A stretch of 21,136 nt of DNA, taken from contig CAZYEJ010000038.1 of assembly GCA_964646435.1 (NCBI GenBank), positions 1 to 21,136 of the forward strand, in the 5' to 3' direction. Positions within the stretch are counted from its first letter, which is position 1. Every line of letters starts with the position of its first letter. A program made the translations under genes and the position numbers. Source of the stretch: UBA3076 sp964646435 (GTDB lineage Bacteria; Desulfobacterota; Dissulfuribacteria; Dissulfuribacterales; UBA3076). Shown one piece after another: positions 7,088-13,776 of this stretch. A model generated the notes under the pieces. The model made no database searches. It worked only from the letters and a program-made list of their open reading frames with translations, and was not told the DNA's origin.

Positions 7088-7891
7088 TTGTTCAAGTACA
7101 TTGAGATCCTAACGCTCCTTTTCGTCCTTATTCTTTCCGCCGTGGCCCTGGCTGCGGAAGACCCGGATGAACTATACAGACAAGGGAGTTTCACCGAGGC
7201 TGAAAAGGCCTATACACATCTGGATATGGATCATCCGAAGGATATCCATTTTCGCTACAACAGGGGATGTTCCGCCTATCAGAGCTCCGATTATAAAGGG
7301 GCAACAGCAGCCTTTTCCAGTGTGCTGAGAAGGACAAAGGATAACGAGATCCGGTTCAAAACCGCTTACAACCTTGGCAACACCGCGTTCAAGCATAGCG
7401 ATTTCGCAACCGCTGTGGCTTATTATAAGCAGGCCATAACTTATAATCCAGCAAACAAGGACGCTGGATATAATCTTGAGATGGCCCTGATGCAACAGGA
7501 AAAACAGAAAAAAAATAAGACTAAGGACCAAAAAAAACAGTCAGAGGAGGAATCTTCTAAACCAAAAGACAAAAAAAATAAATCCGAAACCAATAAAGGC
7601 GGGAAAGATTCAGACAAGCAGTCACAGGATAAGACGTCTGAACAGAAAGCATCTCAAGGCCAGGATCAACAAGACAAAAAAGATCTTTCAGGTGACCTTA
7701 AGCCGCTTCAGGCCATGCCGAAGGAAAGAGATACAGGAGGGGATAAAAATACCGGACAGGCTATGTCTGCAATTGACAGAAAAAAGGCCGAGGCCCTGCT
7801 TGACAATCTCAAGGAGAATCGCTCCCATTTTATACGTTTTCAGATCCCTAAAGACAAAAGAAACGGCGTACAATCAGGTAAGGATTGGTAA
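7088..7891 (+). CDS. batC: TPR protein BatC
   Basis: The 267-residue product starts at TTG behind AGGAG. It has a signal-like N-terminus (about 1-22, ending VALAAED) and tetratricopeptide repeats at about 24-140 (AYNLGNTAFKHSDFATAVAYYKQ and similar). A highly charged low-complexity linker rich in Lys, Gln, Ser, Asp and Glu spans about 141-210. The C-terminal motif AEALLDNLKENR is followed by a GKDW ending typical of BatC proteins. It probably acts in the periplasm or at the outer face of the membrane as a scaffold for the VWA proteins. It is separated from batB by the inserted repeat element, and its stop lies one base before the GTG of batD. Confidence 0.87.
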   Translation: MFKYIEILTLLFVLILSAVALAAEDPDELYRQGSFTEAEKAYTHLDMDHPKDIHFRYNRGCSAYQSSDYKGATAAFSSVLRRTKDNEIRFKTAYNLGNTAFKHSDFATAVAYYKQAITYNPANKDAGYNLEMALMQQEKQKKNKTKDQKKQSEEESSKPKDKKNKSETNKGGKDSDKQSQDKTSEQKASQGQDQQDKKDLSGDLKPLQAMPKERDTGGDKNTGQAMSAIDRKKAEALLDNLKENRSHFIRFQIPKDKRNGVQSGKDW

Positions 7892-7892
7892 G

Positions 7893-9644
7893 GTGAAAAG
7901 GTCTATTTTAGTGCTGTTGGCGCTTTTCCAATTCATGCTGATCTCTTGCCCGGCCAGGGCCGATGTATCCGTATCCATGAGGCTTGATAGAGAGGAAGCC
8001 GTCATTGCGGATTCCATAAGTATGGTTGTCAGTATAGCGGGGGCCAGGAAAAGCGACTCCACACCTGTTTTAAAGGGCATGGAGGACTTTGATATCACTC
8101 AGGGTGGGACCTCAAGCCGATTTGAGGTCATTAATGGCCAAGTCAATTCAGGGATCGATTATACATTTTTTTTACAGCCCAAAAGGACCGGGACCTTTGA
8201 AATAGGACCTGTTGAGGTGACAGTCGATGGAAAGACTCACAGGAGCAACACAGCCACATTGACAGTTGTCAAACAGCCTGAATCCTCAGGTATTAATCGA
8301 GGTCCTCTTTTTCTGACTGCCGGGCTCTCATCCACCAAGGTATATGTGGAAGAGCAGTCGATCTATACCCTGAAACTATATCATCAGACCAGGGTCAGCA
8401 ACATATCTCTGGACCTGCCGGACATAGAACATCTGACCTTCAGACAACTCGGGAAGCCCATTGAATACCAGGGCTTTTATAACGGCCGGTCTTACGATGT
8501 TGTGGAGGTACGATATGCCCTGATTCCTTCAGGAGAGGGGATCTGCGGCATCGAACCCTCAAGAATAAAAATGACCGTTGCCCAGCCCGAACACCGGTCA
8601 CGCAGAGGCTTTTTTGATGATCCTTTTTTTTCTTTCTCCACAGGGCGGCCTGTGACAGTAGCCAGTGAGCCCCTGGAACTTAATGTGCTCCCACTGCCGG
8701 ATAAGGGAAAACCATCTGATTTCAGCGGGCTGGTGGGGAGCTTTAAGATCAATTCCAGGCTGGAGCCTAATACGATAAAGGCCGGGGAATCCGCCACGCT
8801 GACAGTCCTCGTAAACGGCCGGGGAAATGTCAACCGTATCCCGGACTTAAAGTGGCCTGAACCTGACCATATAAAGGTCTATGCCGATGAGCCGGTCCTG
8901 AAAGTCAAGGAAGATGCAAAAGGACTGTCCGGCTCAAAGACCATGAAGTGGGCACTGGTGCCTGAAAAGGAAGGGCGCTACAAGATACCTCCTCTCTCGC
9001 TCAACTTCTTTGATACAGAAATCCATCAATATCGGGAAATAGAGACCTCGCGCCTTTCTATTTCCGTCCTGCCGGGCGAGGTAAAACAGATTCATGCCTC
9101 CACGGATCATTCAAACGGACAAAAGATTGAAAGCCATGCAAAAAAAGCGGTTAAAGAGCTGGGCCATGACATCCTGCCAATCCATACGTCCATAAAAGAC
9201 CTGGGGAAGGGGTCCATTATCCCGCCGGGAGGACTGGTGTTCTGGTTTGTCTTCATTGGGCCGTTTTTTATCTATGCGGTAGCATTCCTTGGGTTGAAAT
9301 TTGGGAAGAAATCAGACAGGTCTCTTGCCACGTTAACAGCGAAAAAAGCGGCCAAGAAATTTATCAAGAAATGTCGTCAGGATGGACTCAGTTCGAGCGA
9401 TTTGGCTTTATCCTTCAGGACTTATTTGAACGAGCGATTTAACCTGTCTCTTGGTTCCCTGACCTCGAAAGAGGCGGCTGAGATCTTAAAATCAGAGGGA
9501 GCCGACCTTGATACGGCCCGGAAGATACTGGCTATTTTAAAGAGACTTGAGGATGCTGTTTATACCGGTAGGGGACAGAAGGCCTGCGCTCTTGGAGAAG
9601 ACGCCTCTCAACTGGTCAGGCAGATTGAAAAGGAAATCCGGTGA
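7893..9644 (+). CDS. batD: BatD family membrane protein (oxygen tolerance)
   Basis: I place the start at GTG 7893: AGGA lies eight bases upstream, the codon follows the batC stop directly, and the product then begins with a clear signal peptide (KRSILVLLALFQFMLISCPARA). The open frame runs further upstream inside batC, but that part has no signal logic. The 583-residue protein has repeated beta-sandwich-like regions (about 22-430) with patterns such as RTGTFEIGPVEVTVDGK and EGRYKIPPLSLNFFD. A transmembrane helix follows (about 447-470), then a cytoplasmic helical tail resembling the tail of the 4041-4991 protein. BatD is the large periplasmic member of the Bat cluster. Its stop overlaps the next start (GTGA). 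Confidence 0.88.
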   Translation: MKRSILVLLALFQFMLISCPARADVSVSMRLDREEAVIADSISMVVSIAGARKSDSTPVLKGMEDFDITQGGTSSRFEVINGQVNSGIDYTFFLQPKRTGTFEIGPVEVTVDGKTHRSNTATLTVVKQPESSGINRGPLFLTAGLSSTKVYVEEQSIYTLKLYHQTRVSNISLDLPDIEHLTFRQLGKPIEYQGFYNGRSYDVVEVRYALIPSGEGICGIEPSRIKMTVAQPEHRSRRGFFDDPFFSFSTGRPVTVASEPLELNVLPLPDKGKPSDFSGLVGSFKINSRLEPNTIKAGESATLTVLVNGRGNVNRIPDLKWPEPDHIKVYADEPVLKVKEDAKGLSGSKTMKWALVPEKEGRYKIPPLSLNFFDTEIHQYREIETSRLSISVLPGEVKQIHASTDHSNGQKIESHAKKAVKELGHDILPIHTSIKDLGKGSIIPPGGLVFWFVFIGPFFIYAVAFLGLKFGKKSDRSLATLTAKKAAKKFIKKCRQDGLSSSDLALSFRTYLNERFNLSLGSLTSKEAAEILKSEGADLDTARKILAILKRLEDAVYTGRGQKACALGEDASQLVRQIEKEIR

Positions 9645-10429
9645 AAAGATCTATCTGCGTGAGCATAGCAATTTTTTTCATGGTCTGTTTTTTTGGGTCC
9701 GATACCATGGCCCTTCAGACCAGCGAATCAGAGGAACTGTTCTTCAGTTCAAATCAGGCTTACAGGCAGGGCCGTTTCCAGGAAGCAATCGATGGATATG
9801 GCCGTTTGATCCATGCCGGCCACAAGGACGGGAATCTCTATTATAACATGGGCAACGCCTACTTTCGCTTGGGCCAGCTTGGCCGGGCCATTCTGAGCTA
9901 TGAACGTGCCCGCCTCCTGATACCAGGAGATGCAGATCTGAACTTCAACCTCAACTATGCCCATGATAAGACCCAGGATGCCGTTTCCGAATCTCAGGAT
10001 CTTGTCGGCATGACTTTTTTTTGGCTTAAGGACCTGAGTCTTGGCGAGCTATTATGGGGTTTTGCCATCCTGAATCTCCTGTTCTGGACGACCCTTTTGA
10101 TAAGGCTGTTTTCCCGATTTGAGTGGACCTACTACGCTTGTCTCATATCCATGATTTTATGGATTATCGCCGGCGCTTCCTTCGGGCTGAAATGGTACGA
10201 GTTAAACACAGATAACCGTGCTGTTATCCTCGAACAGGAAGTAAACATCCTTGCCGGTCCTGATATACGGGATACAGTGCTCTTCAAGCTCCATGCAGGT
10301 ACCATTGTGCATTATGAAAGATCAGAGGATGGATGGTCTCTGGTCAGCCTGCCGGATAAAAGAAGTAAAAATAGGGGCTGGGTAAAGACAGAGGCCGTGG
10401 AACCTTTCATAGAGAAAAATCAGGGTTAG
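9641..10429 (+). CDS. batE: TPR and SH3-like protein BatE
   Basis: The 262-residue product starts at a GTG overlapping the batD stop. A signal peptide (about 1-24) is followed by TPR units (about 30-105, NLYYNMGNAYFRLGQLGRAI). Two hydrophobic helices (about 138-160 and 166-187) are followed by a small beta domain of SH3 type (about 195-255) with NILAGPDIRDTVLFKLHAGT and DGWSLVSLPDK. This matches the usual last member of Bat clusters. The SH3-like part may bind peptidoglycan or other proteins; that is inference. It is followed at 15 bases by a broken thymidylate-synthase-like gene. Confidence 0.85.
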   Translation: MKRSICVSIAIFFMVCFFGSDTMALQTSESEELFFSSNQAYRQGRFQEAIDGYGRLIHAGHKDGNLYYNMGNAYFRLGQLGRAILSYERARLLIPGDADLNFNLNYAHDKTQDAVSESQDLVGMTFFWLKDLSLGELLWGFAILNLLFWTTLLIRLFSRFEWTYYACLISMILWIIAGASFGLKWYELNTDNRAVILEQEVNILAGPDIRDTVLFKLHAGTIVHYERSEDGWSLVSLPDKRSKNRGWVKTEAVEPFIEKNQG

Positions 10430-10444
10430 GAAAGGGGATATATA

Positions 10445-10847
10445 ATGCATCTGCAGACAACTACCATTTCAGATGCCTGGTACCAGATCCTGTACAATTT
10501 AGAATCTGAGGCCTACCGTCAGGATATCGAAAGGGGGTCCTTGGAATCAGTCTTCCATCATTGTCGGACGGCCGGAGGACTTAGACCTCCAAGACCCCGC
10601 CTGTCTTAGGGCAATAGATCTGAAAGTCCACGATGGCCGGCTCGACATTGCAACCTTCTGGCGCAGTTGGGATATTTGGGCTGGTTTGCCAACCAATTTA
10701 GGAGGTTTGGCTTTGTTAATGGAATATATCTCCGAGGAAATAGGCTTTGGGATGGGAGTTCTCGGGGCTGCAAGCCAGGGGGCCCATATCTATGAATATC
10801 AACTTCCTTTTGTGAAAGCTCGACTGGGACAGGAGGAGAATCCTTAA
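10445..10847 (+). pseudogene. thymidylate-synthase-like gene, internally deleted and frameshifted
   Basis: A start with a good Shine-Dalgarno (AAAGGGG before ATG 10445) opens MHLQTTTISDAWYQILYNL, the expected N-terminus of the archaeal-type thymidylate synthase family. This frame hits TAG at 10607. From about 10545 a different frame, running to TAA 10845, encodes the family C-terminus: SSIIVGRPEDLDL, DPACLRAIDLKVHDGRL (active-site Cys region, the counterpart of PCH), FWRSWDIWAGLPTNLGGLAL and GAHIYEYQ. About 30 N-terminal and 100 C-terminal residues remain of a family usually near 250, so over 100 central residues are missing. The family normally methylates dUMP, or a similar pyrimidine, using methylene-tetrahydrofolate. 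The remnant lies between batE and the rhomboid gene and is almost certainly inactive. Confidence 0.75.
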
Positions 10848-10850
10848 TCC

Positions 10851-11570
10851 TTGATACCTATCCGAGATACTATCCGGTCGGAAACCTATCCAATCATCAA
10901 CTATGTCCTGATTGCGCTCAACATCCTGGCCTTTTTTGTGGAGCAATTACAGGGACGGAATCTTAACGAATTTATTCTTACCTATGGGCTTGTGCCTGCT
11001 CGTTATTCCATGCCCAAAATTTCAGCTTACTTCACAACTGGCCAGCAAGTAATTGCTTTGCTTACCTTTATGTTTTTACACGGTGGTTTTTTTCACCTTT
11101 TGGGTAACATGTGGTTCCTGTATATCTTTGGTGACAACGTAGAAGATCATCTTGGACACTTTCGCTATCTCGCCTTCTATCTGCTATGTGGATTGGCTTC
11201 AGGGATTTCACATCTGTTTCTCAATTGGACGTCTCAAATACCAACTATAGGAGCAAGTGGCGCCATTGCCGGCGTGATGGGGGCCTACTTCATACTCTAT
11301 CCCAGGGCTAAGGTCCTGACCCTGATACCTATCTTTTTCTTTATCCAATTTATAGAAATCCCGGCATTTCTGTTTCTCGGGTTCTGGATTTTTTTTCAGT
11401 TCTTGAGTGCAGCCTCTTCAGTCCAGACTGGCGGTATTGCATGGTGGGCACATATTGGCGGATTTTTTTTCGGCATGATTTTTTTGAAGCTTTTTCAGTT
11501 GCTGCCGGGAATGCACACAGGTCGGAAGTTCAGGAACCTGACCAAGAAGCATATATCACGACGTCTGTAA
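10851..11570 (+). CDS. rhomboid family intramembrane serine protease
   Basis: The 239-residue integral membrane protein probably cleaves transmembrane substrates. The N-terminus MIPIRDTIRSETYPIINYVL is characteristic of this bacterial rhomboid group. The motif HGGFFHLLGNMWFLYIFG (77-94) carries the oxyanion-side His and Asn. The catalytic Ser136 lies in GASGAIAG, and His201 in AWWAHIGGFFFG. There are six or so hydrophobic helices. The start is TTG, three bases after the stop of the preceding remnant. AGGAGG lies 14 bases upstream, rather far, so translation may have been coupled to the gene before. It converges with ligA. Its substrate is unknown. Confidence 0.92.
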   Translation: MIPIRDTIRSETYPIINYVLIALNILAFFVEQLQGRNLNEFILTYGLVPARYSMPKISAYFTTGQQVIALLTFMFLHGGFFHLLGNMWFLYIFGDNVEDHLGHFRYLAFYLLCGLASGISHLFLNWTSQIPTIGASGAIAGVMGAYFILYPRAKVLTLIPIFFFIQFIEIPAFLFLGFWIFFQFLSAASSVQTGGIAWWAHIGGFFFGMIFLKLFQLLPGMHTGRKFRNLTKKHISRRL

Positions 11571-11598
11571 GCAATTCGTTCGGTAATTTCTCAATAAC

Positions 11599-13653
11599 TC
11601 ATGGTAAGATGTCTGGATTCCGGCTTTCGCCGGAATGACGTTTGGATGTAAATGCCAGAAACTCCTCCTCACTCAGGGTAGGTATTCCAAGTTCTACTGC
11701 CTTTTGTAGTTTGGACCCGGAACCTTTTCCCACAACCACATAATCTGTTTTGCGCCCAACAGTAGAAACGATTTGGCCACCCAGATCACGGACAATGTTC
11801 TTGGCCTGTTCCCGGGTGATGGAAGAGAGCCCTCCGGTAAAAACAAAAGTCTTGTCTTTTAGAGGTAAAGACTTTTTCTCATGAAGATCAGTAAAACTGG
11901 TCCCGGCATCAAGCAAACGCCTCACGAGTTCGATGTTGTGATTATCGCCAAACCATGACCGGATGCCGGAGGCTACTTCCGGACCTATTCCTTCTATGGC
12001 CTTGAGTTCTTCCTCATTGGCATCCATAAGTGCTTTTATTGATCCAAAATGGTCTGCAAGGAGTTGCGCGGTTACATCCCCAACGTGTCTAAGCCCCAAG
12101 GCATAGAAGAGTCTAGCAAGAGTTGTTTTTTTGCTCGATTCTATGGCAGAGAGGATGTTTATTGCGGATTTTTCAGCAAAACGGTCAAGTGACAGGAGAT
12201 CACTCAGCTTGATGGAGTGAAGGTCTGCAATATTCCGGACCAGTCCCGCACTGATAAATTGTTCCGCCACCTTTGGACCAAGTCCGTCTATGTCCATGGC
12301 CCCTTTTGCGGCAAAGTGGGTGAGTTGCTTCACAAGCCTGGGGAAACATCCGGGATTCGGGCACCGCCACGTAGCCTCTCCCAATTTGCGGCGTAGCCTG
12401 GAACCGCAGACCGGGCAAGTCTGCGGCATCACAAACACCTGTTCCTCTCCAGTCCTTCTCTTCGGCAGTGGTCTGACCACTTCAGGAATAACGTCACCTG
12501 CTCTCCGGACAATAATCCAGTCGCCTATCCTGACATCCTTGCGGCGGATTTCGTCTTCGTTGTGGAGAGTTGCGCGACTTACCACCACTCCACCCACCTT
12601 TACAGGTTCCATAAGGGCCACAGGGGTGACAGCACCGGTACGTCCCACGCTGAGTTGAATTTCGATAATTCGGGTTATGGCCTGGGCCGCCTCAAATTTA
12701 TAAGCCAAGGCCCAGCGTGGACTCTTGGCTTTTGCCCCAAGGCGTTTCTGGAGTTCAATGTCATTGACCTTGATGACTATTCCATCGATTTCATAATCAA
12801 GCTCTTCCCTCTTGCTGTTTATGCGCTGGTGATATCGTATTGCTCCATGGATGCCTTTTAGCTTTTCCACCATTGGGTTGACCCTTAGCCCCCATTTCCT
12901 GAGAGACGAAAGTGCTTCCCATTGTGTCCCAAAGCTGTAGCCTTCCACTACTCCGATCCCGTAACAAAAAATATTCAGGGGACGGCCGGCGGTGATATTC
13001 GGGTCCAGTTGGCGAAGGGAACCAGCCGCGGCATTCCTGGGATTGGCAAAAGGAGGCTCGCCTTGTTCTACGCGTCTCATATTAAGACGTTCAAAGGCGT
13101 TTTTATTGATAAAGACCTCGCCCCGTACCTCAAGGCGGCTGGGTGGACTAAGGTACCTGTCGATGAGCCGGAGAGGTATAGATCGAATGGTCCTCAGGTT
13201 TGTGGTTACGTCTTCTCCTGTGTAACCGTCTCCACGGGTTGATCCAAGAACAAACCTGCCGTTTTCGTAAATCAGCTCTACGGCAAGGCCGTCCATTTTA
13301 GGTTCAACAGTGTATTCAATATCTTCATCGATCCGGAGAAATTTCTTCCCCCGTTGGTCAAATTCCAGCACTTCTTCCTGGCTGAAGGCATCATCCAGAC
13401 TCAGCATAGGGACACCGTGGGGTACACCGGCAAATTTTTCTGAGGGTGGTGCACCGATTCGCTGTGTAGGTGAATCAGGAGTTATGGTCTCGGGATATTT
13501 GCCTTCGATCTCCTTGAGTTCACGTATCAGGGCGTCATAATCGGCGTCGCTGATTATGGGCTGGTCAAGGACATAATAGAGGTAATTATGGTGGTTGATC
13601 TCTTCCCGGAGTTGTTCTGCGCGTTTTAGTATTTCAGATTGTTCTATTCTCAT
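11599..13653 (-). CDS. ligA: NAD-dependent DNA ligase
   Basis: Seals nicks in DNA in replication and repair. I choose the ATG at 13653 (MRIEQSEILKRAEQL), which matches family N-termini. A GTG at 13692 would add 13 residues (MRRSDWNSEYVEG) that overlap a repeat also found at 21104. The 684-residue product has, in order, the Ia domain with HHNYLYYVLDQP, the adenylation motif EPKMDGLAVEL (nucleotidyl Lys about 119), the OB domain, a four-Cys zinc finger (CPVCG and CPNPGC), helix-hairpin-helix repeats (GIGPEVASGIRSWFG), and a C-terminal BRCT domain (KTFVFTGGLSSITREQAK). The last ~12 residues (HSGESRNPDILP) are translated from a dispersed GGATTCCGGC repeat. The gene is convergent with the rhomboid gene. 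rnr lies upstream on the same strand. Confidence 0.95.
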   Translation of the reverse strand: MRIEQSEILKRAEQLREEINHHNYLYYVLDQPIISDADYDALIRELKEIEGKYPETITPDSPTQRIGAPPSEKFAGVPHGVPMLSLDDAFSQEEVLEFDQRGKKFLRIDEDIEYTVEPKMDGLAVELIYENGRFVLGSTRGDGYTGEDVTTNLRTIRSIPLRLIDRYLSPPSRLEVRGEVFINKNAFERLNMRRVEQGEPPFANPRNAAAGSLRQLDPNITAGRPLNIFCYGIGVVEGYSFGTQWEALSSLRKWGLRVNPMVEKLKGIHGAIRYHQRINSKREELDYEIDGIVIKVNDIELQKRLGAKAKSPRWALAYKFEAAQAITRIIEIQLSVGRTGAVTPVALMEPVKVGGVVVSRATLHNEDEIRRKDVRIGDWIIVRRAGDVIPEVVRPLPKRRTGEEQVFVMPQTCPVCGSRLRRKLGEATWRCPNPGCFPRLVKQLTHFAAKGAMDIDGLGPKVAEQFISAGLVRNIADLHSIKLSDLLSLDRFAEKSAINILSAIESSKKTTLARLFYALGLRHVGDVTAQLLADHFGSIKALMDANEEELKAIEGIGPEVASGIRSWFGDNHNIELVRRLLDAGTSFTDLHEKKSLPLKDKTFVFTGGLSSITREQAKNIVRDLGGQIVSTVGRKTDYVVVGKGSGSKLQKAVELGIPTLSEEEFLAFTSKRHSGESRNPDILP
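11613..11653. repeat. dispersed ATTCCGGC repeat forming the LigA tail, copy 1
   Basis: A hairpin of ATTCCGGC (11617-11624) and GCCGGAAT (11629-11636) with loop TTTC, followed by GACGTTTGGATGTAAATGCC. The second copy at 16222-16263 matches both the hairpin (one arm base differs) and the flank (GACGATTGGGTGTAAGCGCC). It lies across the ligA stop and encodes the end of LigA on the minus strand. Confidence 0.65.
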
Positions 13654-13672
13654 GCCTTCTACATATTCAGAA

Positions 13673-13698
13673 TTCCAGTCACTGCGACGCACAATAAA
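13673..13698. repeat. 26-base repeat TTCCAGTCACTGCGACG, copy 1
   Basis: TTCCAGTCACTGCGACG at 13673-13689 is identical to 21104-21120, and the similarity continues (CACAATAA against TACGATAA), giving 24 of 26 matching bases. It covers the alternative upstream start of ligA, which argues against that start. It is probably one end of a larger dispersed element. Confidence 0.6.
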
Positions 13699-13759
13699 TG
13701 TTGAATGTTAAATTTTCTTCCACAATTCAGCATTCAGCATTCAACATTCAACATTGAAC
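13698..13759. repeat. ATTCAACATT repeats with a 12-base inverted repeat
   Basis: Between ligA and rnr. ATGTTGAATGTT (13698-13709) pairs perfectly with AACATTCAACAT (13743-13754). The right side is a run of imperfect seven-base units (CATTCAG, CATTCAG, CATTCAA, CATTCAA, CATTGAA). It could fold as a hairpin in the rnr-ligA transcript. Similar sequence lies at 1-31. Confidence 0.55.
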
Positions 13760-13776
13760 CTTTAACCCCGTATAGG

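Noticed and set aside
7692..7892. Longer batD reading frame starting inside batC
   Set aside because: It lies in a second frame over the conserved end of batC. The GTG at 7893 has a ribosome site and gives a proper signal peptide.
13654..13692. Longer ligA start at GTG 13692
   Set aside because: The added 13 residues are translated repeat sequence, and the family N-terminus fits MRIEQSE at 13653.
13725..13759. Possible CRISPR-like array of CATTCAA units
   Set aside because: The units are only seven bases long, imperfect and without spacers; it is a simple intergenic repeat.
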